Shown: one piece after another, positions 41,879 to 49,910 of the stretch | How the letters are laid out: each line of letters starts with the position of its first letter | Position numbering within the stretch: the first letter of the stretch is position 1 | DNA from: JBAXRT01 sp037131065 | GTDB taxonomy: Bacteria; Bacteroidota; Bacteroidia; Bacteroidales; FEN-979 | Assembly: GCA_037131065.1 (NCBI GenBank) | Contig: JBAXRT010000001.1 | Location: 22,385 to 86,384, forward strand | Direction of reading: 5' to 3' | Length of the DNA: 64,000 bases | The notes under the pieces: model-generated | What the model saw: the letters and a program-made list of their open reading frames with translations, nothing else | Database searches by the model: none | Told to the model about the DNA's origin: nothing | Program-made: the position numbers and the translations under genes

Positions 41879-43168
41879 TCAGAAACAAAAGGTAAGGCCG
41901 ATGTGGCCCCACTTGTGCCATAATCCCTCACTGAACTCGGGACTCAGCAGAAACTGTTCCGCCTCAATCTGGAATCCGCCATAACTAATGACCAGCCCGA
42001 CTGATGTCTGGAAGACGAGATGCGAGATTTCGCTCCCCGGGATCGTGTACACACTCGATCTGTTCAGCAAACCGCCTTCCAGTGTGGCGTCATACCCGAC
42101 CACTTTGCCGGATCCCTTTAAAAAGAAATAACCCTGGGCCTGGTGAAGATGATTCTGTTTGAGCTTGCTGCGCTTCGAAATCCCGAGATTGGAAAAATAG
42201 GGATTCATCCACCCTGCCCTTAAGAGCAATCCCCCTGAAATGTTGGTGTAAAGTGTCCCAAGCATGGCCGTCGATACAAGGTTGAAATTTATCCATTTTT
42301 CAGAAAGAATACCCTTGTCAAAGGTGACCGAATAATTCAGGACGAGATCGTTCTTAATCTGGTACTCCCACCCAAGGGGTTCGCTGTTGCTCGGGAAGGC
42401 ACCATGGAATGACTTCTGAACATACTCACCCAGTGAATAGGGCCCTATGATCCCGAGATCGATCTCGCTCGTCATTCTGAAACGCTTCACCGGATCGTTG
42501 GTGATCTTGAAGCTTCCCAGGTAGAGGTAGGAGGCATAAGGCCGGTCGCCATAAATTATCCCACCACTCTTGGTTGTGGACGGGGTGTAAAGGTTCTGCA
42601 CGATCGACAATCCATAATAATTCATCCCGGATCCCCAGTAAGGGATTGTGACTCTGCCCGCAGGATTGCCTGACAGCGAAGGATGGATAAGGTCTATCCG
42701 GATCCCGTTGGTAAAGAAACGATCCGTGTAGTCGAAAATATCATTGTCGAGACTAATCTTCAGAAACCTTTCCCGGCTTAACATGATGACGAGAGGAAAA
42801 TCCGCCGGGGGAATCGTGGAGGTTAGAAATGAACGGCTGACAGGCTCGTTGAGATCAATCTCTCCCTCCCTGTTCGAAAAATACTTTATGCCGGCCCGGA
42901 AGATTGAATCGGAAGGCCCGGAAACAGTTTCGGACTGCGAAGCTTCCGGCAGGACATTCCCTTCTTTTCGTTTTGTTTTATTCCGGAAGGCTTTTTTCAG
43001 GTTTTTATCGGATGTGAGGCTGTTCGCATGGATTAAGTTAACAACCGGAGATTTTTTATTTTTTCCCTGCTCATCCGTATCAAAATTACCACCAAGCTGA
43101 TCCTTGTTCTGGCGGGTGCAGGCAAGGCAGAAAAAAATGATGAGAATGATTAGAAATGACCTGGTCAC
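41879..43168 (-). CDS. LpxR-like lipid A deacylase family outer-membrane protein
   Basis: A 429-residue protein of the LpxR (DUF2219) family; Salmonella LpxR removes the 3'-acyloxyacyl chains of lipid A at the outer membrane. The family motif is clear at about 141-155: DNDIFDYTDRFFTNG, with the Asn-Asp and Thr residues used for catalysis in LpxR. Further barrel strands follow to the end. Unusual: about 120 residues precede the barrel, opening with a hydrophobic segment and a possible lipid-attachment Cys17 (FCLACT), then a charged linker. The start is GTG 43168, 7 bases after a TATCTTTG box. Activity is not proven. Confidence 0.82.
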   Translation of the reverse strand: MTRSFLIILIIFFCLACTRQNKDQLGGNFDTDEQGKNKKSPVVNLIHANSLTSDKNLKKAFRNKTKRKEGNVLPEASQSETVSGPSDSIFRAGIKYFSNREGEIDLNEPVSRSFLTSTIPPADFPLVIMLSRERFLKISLDNDIFDYTDRFFTNGIRIDLIHPSLSGNPAGRVTIPYWGSGMNYYGLSIVQNLYTPSTTKSGGIIYGDRPYASYLYLGSFKITNDPVKRFRMTSEIDLGIIGPYSLGEYVQKSFHGAFPSNSEPLGWEYQIKNDLVLNYSVTFDKGILSEKWINFNLVSTAMLGTLYTNISGGLLLRAGWMNPYFSNLGISKRSKLKQNHLHQAQGYFFLKGSGKVVGYDATLEGGLLNRSSVYTIPGSEISHLVFQTSVGLVISYGGFQIEAEQFLLSPEFSEGLWHKWGHIGLTFCF

Positions 43169-43175
43169 GATGGTG

Positions 43176-43183
43176 CAAAGATA
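43176..43183 (-). promoter_or_regulatory. -7 box just upstream of the LpxR-like gene
   Basis: TATCTTTG on the minus strand, 7 bases before GTG 43168. No -33 TTTG seen. Confidence 0.4.
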
Positions 43184-43198
43184 GCGAATTCCCTACCT

Positions 43199-43230
43199 TT
43201 TGGTTATTCCATGCATTTTCATTACCTTAG
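43199..43230 (+). promoter_or_regulatory. Promoter of the small membrane protein gene
   Basis: TTTG (43199-43202), 20 bases, then TACCTTAG (43223-43230; one mismatch to TAnnTTTG), then CTGG and ATG 43235. The spacing supports ATG 43235 over the earlier in-frame ATG at 43211. Confidence 0.45.
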
Positions 43231-43234
43231 CTGG

Positions 43235-43726
43235 ATGAAGATCGTGAAAACCTGCCTGGTTCTCTTTGTCCTGCTCATGGCCCTCATGTCCGAACAATTG
43301 TCAGGGCAGAATATCCTCATGCTCGAAAAGATCGGTACTCTGAAAAAATACAACTACCAGGTTGGGGATTTTATCAATATACTTACAACTTCCCAGCACC
43401 TGCGTCTGAAAAACTATCTCTGGTCAATAGAAGATTCCTCCATCATGATTGGGACCAATTATACCGTCAGGTTGAATGATATCAAATCCGTCAGAAGGGA
43501 TGTCTATTTTCCTAAACTGCTGAGCAAGATTACACTCATTGCCGGCGCCGGGCTGATCGCGATCGATGTTGTGAATAATCTCATCAACGGGCTGCCCGTA
43601 TTTAATGAATCAACCCTCATTATTGGTGGATGTCTGATTGGGGCAGGACTGGTTCTGATTCCCCTCTCTCACAAGAACCTGAAGATCGGGTATCAATGGA
43701 AGCTTAAGATCCTTACACCTCTTTGA
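43235..43726 (+). CDS. Hypothetical small membrane/exported protein
   Basis: A 163-residue protein I do not recognise. A signal peptide (MKIVKTCLVLFVLLMALMSEQLSGQ) is followed by a strand-rich middle (IGTLKKYNYQVGDFINI) and two hydrophobic helices near the C-terminus (about LLSKITLIAGAGLIAIDVV and TLIIGGCLIGAGLVLIPLS). It may be an inner-membrane protein with a periplasmic N-domain. ATG 43235 is preferred because a promoter-like element ends 4 bases before it. The 3' end overlaps the convergent purine nucleoside phosphorylase gene by 14 bases. Confidence 0.7.
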   Translation: MKIVKTCLVLFVLLMALMSEQLSGQNILMLEKIGTLKKYNYQVGDFINILTTSQHLRLKNYLWSIEDSSIMIGTNYTVRLNDIKSVRRDVYFPKLLSKITLIAGAGLIAIDVVNNLINGLPVFNESTLIIGGCLIGAGLVLIPLSHKNLKIGYQWKLKILTPL

Positions 43727-44525
43727 TCAGGGCTTTGATCAGCTGGGTCATGGTCGGTTCCACTGCGCTGGCTGCATCAATCACATGCTTGTGTGATATT
43801 TCAACAATTTTCCCGGGTACGCCAAGGTCGGATATGATGGAGACGGCAAAACACTTCAGATTCATATGCCTGGCCGCGATGACTTCGGGCACGGTCGACA
43901 TACCCACGGCATCCGCTCCGATGACTCGGATGTAATGATATTCGGCAGGGGTTTCATAGGTGGGTCCCGAGACAGCTGCGTAGACGCCATCCAAGAGCCT
44001 GATCTTTAACCGTGATGCAATTTTATGAGCCTTGCCGATTAATTCAGGGTCATAGGCGTTGCTCATATCGGGGAAGCGGGTCCCCATCATCTCCTCATTT
44101 TTACCAATCAGCGGGTTGTCCTTCATCAGGTTGATATGATCCCTGATCACCATGATGTCACCAACCTGAAAATCGGGGTTTACTCCCCCGCTGGCATTGG
44201 AGAGAATAAGCAACCGGATCCCGAGGAACTTCATGACCCTCACCGGGAAGGTAAGCTCCTGCATCGTATATCCTTCGTAATAGTGGAACCTCCCCTGCAG
44301 GGCTACAATGCTTGTTCCACCCATCTTGCCAAAGATCATCTGTCCCTGGTGTCCGTCAACCGTGGAGACCGGGAAATTGGGAATGAATTCATAAGGAATG
44401 GCCTGCTGGATCTCGATCTCCTTGACGAGTCCTCCCAGTCCTGTACCAAGGATGATGCCGATCTCCGGCTTTAAACTCACCTTTGAGGCAAGGTACTCAA
44501 CTGTTTCTTTTACTTTTTTCAACAT
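43713..44525 (-). CDS. Purine nucleoside phosphorylase (trimeric type)
   Basis: Phosphorolysis of purine nucleosides to base and ribose 1-phosphate. The 270-residue protein has GTGLGGLVKEI for phosphate, VDGHQGQM, SNASGGVN, SGPTYETPAE and the base-binding GMSTVPEVIAARH. At the position of the Asn that hydrogen-bonds 6-oxopurines in the human enzyme there is Asp (SIISDLG, D233), which could alter base preference. The start lies inside the end of lpxK (29-base overlap), so the two are translated from one mRNA although their functions are unrelated. Confidence 0.92.
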   Translation of the reverse strand: MLKKVKETVEYLASKVSLKPEIGIILGTGLGGLVKEIEIQQAIPYEFIPNFPVSTVDGHQGQMIFGKMGGTSIVALQGRFHYYEGYTMQELTFPVRVMKFLGIRLLILSNASGGVNPDFQVGDIMVIRDHINLMKDNPLIGKNEEMMGTRFPDMSNAYDPELIGKAHKIASRLKIRLLDGVYAAVSGPTYETPAEYHYIRVIGADAVGMSTVPEVIAARHMNLKCFAVSIISDLGVPGKIVEISHKHVIDAASAVEPTMTQLIKALIKEV

Positions 44526-45561
44526 ATTGCAATATCAGGTTATTAAACTTTTCCTGGTCGGTGCCCTGGAACCCGATTTCAATCGGGATATAAAATAAAG
44601 GCAAACCCTTCAGAATGATACTCAGCTCAGGAATTTTTAAACGCATGGCATCCTTCTCTGTCGTAATGATCACCTTTTTCTGGGTCGGAAGACCATGAAA
44701 AGCCTGTATGATCTTCTCAAGGTCTTTCGGGCTGTAGAGATGATGGTCCGGGAACTTCATCACCAGTAATTCCGAACACATACGTTGTAAATGCTCTTTT
44801 AAAGGGTCGTCATTGGCAATCCCTGTGAACAGCAGGATCTTTGAGACGACGGAAGGGTAGACTGAACCGGAGGATTCGTAAACCGGGACAGGATCACTAT
44901 ATTTTATGAAGGTGAAAAACACCGACTGATCGGCATGTGGCGAAATATCCTCCACGATCCTTCTTCTTGTGATCGGGGAAAAGATCTTTGGGGTCTTGGT
45001 TACGATAATCACATCAGCCCTGTCTGCCCCGGAACGGGGCTCCCTCAGGCGACCTGATGGAAGCAGGTAATCTTCTGTATAAAGATGGTCATAGCTGGTG
45101 AGAAGGATATTAAAACCTGGTTTTACATAACGGTGCTGGTAGGCGTCATCAAGAAGAACGATATCAAGGTTCGGGTATTTCTGTAACAAAAGCCGGATGC
45201 CCCTTAAGCGTTTTTCATCAACGGCGACTTTGATCTCCGGAAATTTTTTGGCGTACTGTAAAGGCTCGTCACCGATATATTTTGCTTGTGACCGCTTTGA
45301 TCCGATGATGAAACCTTCACTCTTCCTCCCGAACCCTCTGCTCAGGGTGGCAAGAAAGGATCCTGGTGAAAGGAGTCTGATCAAGTACTCGATCTGCGGG
45401 GTCTTTCCTGTGCCTCCGGTTGACAGGTTTCCGACACTGATCACAGGCAGATCAAACCGTTCCGAGCGAAGGATCCTGGTGTCGAACAGCAGGTTCCTGA
45501 GCCAGGCGATCATTCCATAACAAATGGAAAAAGGAAATAATATGATCTGAAGTAACTGCAT
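44497..45561 (-). CDS. lpxK: Tetraacyldisaccharide 4'-kinase
   Basis: Phosphorylates the lipid A precursor at the 4' position, the sixth step of the lipid A pathway, at the inner membrane. The 354-residue protein has an N-terminal membrane helix, the P-loop GNLSTGGTGKT (45-53 region), VVLLDDAYQHRYV with the conserved Asp-Asp and Gln-His, and SGRLREPRSGADRADVIIVTK. With the LpxR-like gene 1.3 kb away and the PagL-like gene at 55.2 kb, the window holds both lipid A synthesis and possible remodelling. Confidence 0.95.
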   Translation of the reverse strand: MQLLQIILFPFSICYGMIAWLRNLLFDTRILRSERFDLPVISVGNLSTGGTGKTPQIEYLIRLLSPGSFLATLSRGFGRKSEGFIIGSKRSQAKYIGDEPLQYAKKFPEIKVAVDEKRLRGIRLLLQKYPNLDIVLLDDAYQHRYVKPGFNILLTSYDHLYTEDYLLPSGRLREPRSGADRADVIIVTKTPKIFSPITRRRIVEDISPHADQSVFFTFIKYSDPVPVYESSGSVYPSVVSKILLFTGIANDDPLKEHLQRMCSELLVMKFPDHHLYSPKDLEKIIQAFHGLPTQKKVIITTEKDAMRLKIPELSIILKGLPLFYIPIEIGFQGTDQEKFNNLILQYVEKSKRNS

Positions 45562-45657
45562 CGCCGGTTTAAAGCCCGAAATTAGAAAAAAATATTGGTT
45601 CCGCTCACCTGGGCAGATAAATTTTCTTACCCTAACAAATTGATAAGGAAAGTGAAA

Positions 45658-46062
45658 TCAGAGGCGAACCTCTTCCCTGACCAGGAACTTCATGTTTTTT
45701 ACAAGTTCCCTGATCCCGATCTCAAGCCGGTTCGTCTTGACGATGTAATCTGTGGCCCCGGCATCCAAGAGGCGGATGGCCAGGATGGGGTCGTCGTAAG
45801 AGGAAAAGAAAATGGTTTTGATCTTTGGTGAGACTTCCTGAATTTTTTTCAGAAAATCAAATCCCGGCATTTCACCCGTATCGTAATCAGTCACAATAAA
45901 GTCAGGGATAACCTGCTTGCTGAGCTTATACAGGCATTCACTGCATGTAGGGAAACTGTGAACATTGAAAAACCTGTTCACATTCAGGTGATATTTGACC
46001 AGACTGTTATGAATTGGGTTGTTGTCGATTACAAAAACCAACGGGGATTTTGAATAATCCAT
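45658..46062 (-). CDS. Stand-alone response-regulator receiver domain
   Basis: A 134-residue CheY-like protein consisting of the receiver only. Phosphoacceptor Asp59 lies in FIVTDYDTGEMPG, the acidic pocket is D13 (VFVIDNN), the switch Ser is in TIFFSSYDD, and Lys109 is in DYIVKT. No output domain and no histidine kinase gene in the window, so it must work by protein contact with an unlinked partner. The flanking gaps show nothing decisive. Confidence 0.9.
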   Translation of the reverse strand: MDYSKSPLVFVIDNNPIHNSLVKYHLNVNRFFNVHSFPTCSECLYKLSKQVIPDFIVTDYDTGEMPGFDFLKKIQEVSPKIKTIFFSSYDDPILAIRLLDAGATDYIVKTNRLEIGIRELVKNMKFLVREEVRL

Positions 46063-46154
46063 TTTGGAGATTAAAATGTGGGATCAAAATTTGATATTTT
46101 TAGATTGTAAATGATCAGTCATTCTCAAAACTTTTAAACAAATTACTAACATAA

Positions 46155-46179
46155 AAAGGAGGCGATGCATTGCTCCTTT
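46155..46179. other. hairpin in the divergent gap before the Nif3 gene
   Basis: AAAGGAG (46155-46161) pairs perfectly with CTCCTTT (46173-46179) around an 11-base loop, midway between the divergent receiver and Nif3 genes. It is not followed by a clean T-run. It may be an operator or part of a leader; its role is unknown. Confidence 0.4.
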
Positions 46180-46216
46180 CACTATTTTTACAACCGTTTG
46201 CAAAAAATTATGAAAG

Positions 46217-47311
46217 ATGAAACTACAGGAAATTTGTCGTTTTCTTGAACATAAAGCCCCCCTTCGGCTTCAGGAGGATTATGATAATTCCGGACTCCTG
46301 GTGGGCGATCCCGCCATGGAAATCACAGGCGCACTCCTTTGCCTCGATGTTACTCCTGAAGTGGTTGATGAGGCGATCGGGCTTGGCCTGAACTTAATCA
46401 TCTCTCACCACCCCTTCATCTTTAAAGGACTTAAGAAGCTGGTCCACGGGTCGGCGGAAAATACTATGATCTCTAAAGCGATTAAAAATGACATCGCGAT
46501 CTATGCCATACACACGAACCTTGATAATGCCAGGAATGGTTTGAACGGCTTGCTGATGAGAAAACTTGGAGTCGACAGGTATTCGATCCTTGCTCCACGC
46601 AAGAACATGCTATCAAAGCTGGTCACATTTTCACCCACCGGATATGCAGAAAAGGTAAAATCAGCCCTCTTCGCAGCCGGGGCAGGAGTGATAGGGAATT
46701 ACGACTGCTGCAGTTATACGCTTCAGGGAAGCGGAACCTTCCGGGCCTCCGGTGATGCAAATCCTTTTGTAGGGAATAAAGAGGAACTCCACACAGAACA
46801 GGAGGCAAGGATTGAGGTTATTGTTCCCGATCACCTGCTTCCCGTGGTTGTTGAAGCAATGATCAGCGCCCATCCATACGAAGAGGTAGCCTACGATATT
46901 TACCCTCTTTCCAATGCCTACCCGGGTGCTGGTGCCGGGGTCGTGGGTGACCTTCCGGTTAAATTGAAAGTGAGTGAGTTCCTTGTTCATCTTAAAAACT
47001 CCCTTGGACTGAAGGTGCTCCGGCATACGAAAGCAGCAAGGAAACAGGTAAAACGGGTTGCACTATGCAGCGGTTCCGGCGCTTTTCTGATCCCCGACGC
47101 CATCGCAGCCGGAGCCGATGTTTTTGTGACAGCTGATTTGAAATATCATGATTTTTTCATAGGGGCGGGGGTGATCCTTCTGGCCGATATCGGTCATTAT
47201 GAGAGTGAACATTTGGTAAAAGAATGGCTCTATGATGCGCTTATCGAAAAATTTCCTAATTTTGCATGCCTTAAATCACAGGTTAATACCAATCCGATTC
47301 ATTACTTTTAA
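46217..47311 (+). CDS. Nif3-like dinuclear metal centre protein
   Basis: A 364-residue Nif3/YqfO family protein, which forms hexamers with a two-metal site and is named as a GTP cyclohydrolase I type 2 homolog in some databases; the true role is unsettled. Metal ligands are visible in the N-half (LIISHHPFIFKGLKKL, YAIHTNLDN) and C-half (LLADIGHYESEHL). The length indicates the long form, with a PII-like insert at about 130-230 (RIEVIVPDHLLPVVVEAMIS and HPYEEVAYDIYPL). It starts a three-gene string with the zinc-ribbon gene 10 bases downstream, a pairing common in Bacteroidota. Confidence 0.92.
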   Translation: MKLQEICRFLEHKAPLRLQEDYDNSGLLVGDPAMEITGALLCLDVTPEVVDEAIGLGLNLIISHHPFIFKGLKKLVHGSAENTMISKAIKNDIAIYAIHTNLDNARNGLNGLLMRKLGVDRYSILAPRKNMLSKLVTFSPTGYAEKVKSALFAAGAGVIGNYDCCSYTLQGSGTFRASGDANPFVGNKEELHTEQEARIEVIVPDHLLPVVVEAMISAHPYEEVAYDIYPLSNAYPGAGAGVVGDLPVKLKVSEFLVHLKNSLGLKVLRHTKAARKQVKRVALCSGSGAFLIPDAIAAGADVFVTADLKYHDFFIGAGVILLADIGHYESEHLVKEWLYDALIEKFPNFACLKSQVNTNPIHYF

Positions 47312-47321
47312 ATTTTAATGT

Positions 47322-48362
47322 ATGGCAAAAACAACCGGTAAACCAATTGCCACTTCCAAACCTTCAAAGCTGGCAAAGAAACCAGATGAACCCAAAATTG
47401 CTGCGAAGAAAAAAACTGCCACCAAAAAAGAAGAGGTAAAGGAGAAAAAAGTAGTAAAAGCTCCAGCCAAACCTGCTGCAAAAAAAACAGAGGTTAAGGA
47501 GGAAAAAGTAGTAAAAACTACCGCCAAGACTGTCGCTAAAAAAGCAGAGGTAAAGGAGGAAAAAGTAGTAAAACCCGCTTCAAAACCGGTAACAAAAAGT
47601 AAGCACGAATCACAGGAAGAAAAAGGGGAGATTTCCGTTGAGAAGAAGCTGATCGCCCTCTATACGCTGCAGCAGATCGATACCCAGGTTGACAAGATCC
47701 GGATTATCCGCGGAGAATTGCCGCTGGAGGTCCAGGACCTGGAAGATGAGATTGCCGGACTCGAGACCAGGATTGAGAATTACCTGCAGGAGACTGTTGC
47801 CCTTGAAAAATCAGTAACCGAGAAGAAGAATGTCATCAAGGAGTGCCATGCCCTGATCAAGAAGTATGAAGAACAGCAGATGAATGTTCGTAACAACCGT
47901 GAGTATGACTCCCTGACCAAGGAGATTGAATTCCAGAATCTGGAGATTCAGCTTTCGGAAAAAAGGATAAAGGAATTCCAGGTGACACTTGAAGCAAAGA
48001 AGGTTGAAATAGAGCAGTACCAAAAGGTACTTCACGACCGTAAAAGCGACATAGATATAAAAAAGAACGAACTCGACGATATCATTGCCGAGACCGAGAA
48101 AGAGGAAACAGAACTGATTCGTCGCTCTGATGAGAACCAGTCCTATATTGAAGAACGCCTCCTCACAGCCTATACCCGTATCCGGAAAAATGCCCGGAAT
48201 GGTCTAGCCGTTGTGCAGATCGAAAGAGATGCCTGCGGAGGCTGCTTTAACAAAATTCCGCCCCAGCACCAGCTCGACATCCGCATGCACAAAAAGATCA
48301 TCGTCTGTGAATACTGCGGAAGAATCCTCGTGGATGAAGGTATTGTGACTGCAATGCATTAA
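47322..48362 (+). CDS. Coiled-coil C4 zinc-ribbon protein with Lys-rich repeat N-terminus
   Basis: A 346-residue cytoplasmic protein. The C-terminal zinc ribbon uses C305, C308, C329 and C332 (CGGCFNKI, CEYCGRIL); a long coiled coil precedes it (about 110-290). This matches the CdsZ/C4-type zinc-ribbon family found beside Nif3. Residues 1-100 are different: Lys/Ala/Pro/Val-rich with three copies of a 19-residue repeat (EVKEEKVVK, then AK-rich spacer), encoded by an exact 57-base period. Such basic tails can bind nucleic acid, but that is inference. No enzymatic motif is seen. Confidence 0.88.
   Translation: MAKTTGKPIATSKPSKLAKKPDEPKIAAKKKTATKKEEVKEKKVVKAPAKPAAKKTEVKEEKVVKTTAKTVAKKAEVKEEKVVKPASKPVTKSKHESQEEKGEISVEKKLIALYTLQQIDTQVDKIRIIRGELPLEVQDLEDEIAGLETRIENYLQETVALEKSVTEKKNVIKECHALIKKYEEQQMNVRNNREYDSLTKEIEFQNLEIQLSEKRIKEFQVTLEAKKVEIEQYQKVLHDRKSDIDIKKNELDDIIAETEKEETELIRRSDENQSYIEERLLTAYTRIRKNARNGLAVVQIERDACGGCFNKIPPQHQLDIRMHKKIIVCEYCGRILVDEGIVTAMH
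47433..47603 (+). repeat. 57-base tandem repeat in the Lys-rich region
   Basis: Three units start at 47433, 47490 and 47547, each beginning GAGGTAAAGGAG or a close variant. The in-frame period (19 codons) allows copy-number change without a frameshift. Confidence 0.8.
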
Positions 48363-48377
48363 GAAAAACCCGTTGAT

Positions 48378-49910
48378 ATGAAAAAGGCGTCTCTGGTAAG
48401 AATATTGATTCTATCAGGCGCCTTTCTTTTTTTGACCCATTTTGCGTCCGGGCAGTACCTCTTCAATGAACAGTGCCAGAAAGCATACCAGGCTATCCTT
48501 TCCCTGGAATTTAAAGAGGCAAAGCGACTCCTGGAGACTGAACGCCTCACCAACCCACCCAACCTCATTCCAATCTACCTTGAGAATTACATCGATTTCC
48601 TGACCCTTTTCATCGGAGAGAACCGGGTTCAGTTTGAGGAACTGAAAAACAATAAATCTACCAGGATCACCCTGCTTGAAAAAGGAGATCCCTCTTCACC
48701 CTACTATCGCTATTGTCTTGCCGAGGTTTACCTCCAGTGGGCCTTCGCAAGGCTGAAATTCGGCGACTACACAACCTCAGCTCTGGAGATGAGAAGAGCC
48801 TATCTTCTCTTTAAGGAAAATCAGGAATGTTTTCCTTCATTCCTGATTAATAAAACCGGACTTGGCGTTGTCCACATCATCGCAGGTATCGTTCCCGATA
48901 ATTACAAATGGATCACGAAACTGATGGGGGTGGAGGGATCACTCGAAAAAGGGCTGCATGAACTTCGGGAGGTTGCCGAATACCAGGGGGAGGACAGGAT
49001 TGTTCAGCTTTTCCGGCCCGAAGCCCTCTTTTTTATGTCAACCATTATTGCCAACCTTCAGAGGGATAAGCGTGAAGCCCTGACGAAAATAACCGCTTTT
49101 AACTCCGGTGATCCTGGAATGCTTACAATGAAAAGTCCGCTGGTCATCTACGCACGGGCAAATATCCTGATGAAGAATGGCCGCAACGATGAAGCCCTCC
49201 GGATCCTTCAGGAAAGGAGAATAGGTGACCAGCGCTTCCCGTTCTATTATCTCGATTATCTGGAAGGGATCGCACGTCTAAATAAACTTGATCTGGAGGC
49301 GAATGAATTCTTTCACAGGTATTTAAATCATTTTGCCGGATTGAATTATATTAAGTCATCCTACCAGAAAATTGCCTGGATATATGCCCTCAGGGGAGAT
49401 AGTGTCAAATATTTTGAGACGATCCATTATCTTGAAAAGAAGGGGGCAGCCCTCGTGGATGAAGATAAACAAGCAGAAAGTGAGATGAATAATTGGACCT
49501 TTCCGAGTTTAATACTGCTCCGGGCGCGCCTGCTTTTTGATGGCGGTTATTTTGACCTCGCCCTGAAGGAGTTGCTTGATAACCCGGTGAAAAGCTATGT
49601 AAAAACACGCAAAGACCTGGTTGAGTACACATACAGGCTTGCAAGGATATACCACGAAACAGGAAACCTTCCCAAGGCGCTGGATTATTACGGACAAACC
49701 GTTTCAAGGGGCAGGAATGAAACCTACTATTTTGCAACTGCCTCTGCCTACCAGATGGGACTGATCTATGAAAATACCGGGAATCTTATTAAAGCCGACA
49801 GCTGCTACAGAAAATGCCTCTCGCTCAAAACCATTGAATACAAAACCAGCCTTAACCAAAAGGCCAAGGCTGGTCTGAACAGACTCAAAATAAAAGAGTC
49901 TAAAATCTAA
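48378..49910 (+). CDS. Exported TPR-containing protein
   Basis: A 510-residue protein with a signal peptide (MKKASLVRILILSGAFLFLTHFASGQ) and helical-pair repeats of the tetratricopeptide type, clearest near the C-terminus (TGNLPKALDYYGQTVSRG; YQMGLIYENTGNLIKADSCY). It probably serves as a periplasmic scaffold. It follows the zinc-ribbon gene by 15 bases. The 3' end overlaps the convergent FadL-like gene by 11 bases. Substrate or partner unknown. Confidence 0.8.
   Translation: MKKASLVRILILSGAFLFLTHFASGQYLFNEQCQKAYQAILSLEFKEAKRLLETERLTNPPNLIPIYLENYIDFLTLFIGENRVQFEELKNNKSTRITLLEKGDPSSPYYRYCLAEVYLQWAFARLKFGDYTTSALEMRRAYLLFKENQECFPSFLINKTGLGVVHIIAGIVPDNYKWITKLMGVEGSLEKGLHELREVAEYQGEDRIVQLFRPEALFFMSTIIANLQRDKREALTKITAFNSGDPGMLTMKSPLVIYARANILMKNGRNDEALRILQERRIGDQRFPFYYLDYLEGIARLNKLDLEANEFFHRYLNHFAGLNYIKSSYQKIAWIYALRGDSVKYFETIHYLEKKGAALVDEDKQAESEMNNWTFPSLILLRARLLFDGGYFDLALKELLDNPVKSYVKTRKDLVEYTYRLARIYHETGNLPKALDYYGQTVSRGRNETYYFATASAYQMGLIYENTGNLIKADSCYRKCLSLKTIEYKTSLNQKAKAGLNRLKIKESKI

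Noticed and set aside
43211..43234. Earlier ATG for the small membrane protein
   Set aside because: A promoter-like TTTG-20-TACCTTAG overlaps it, and the signal peptide is better formed from 43235.
46155..46179. Hairpin as a Rho-independent terminator
   Set aside because: Both flanking genes point away from it and it lacks a clean T-run.
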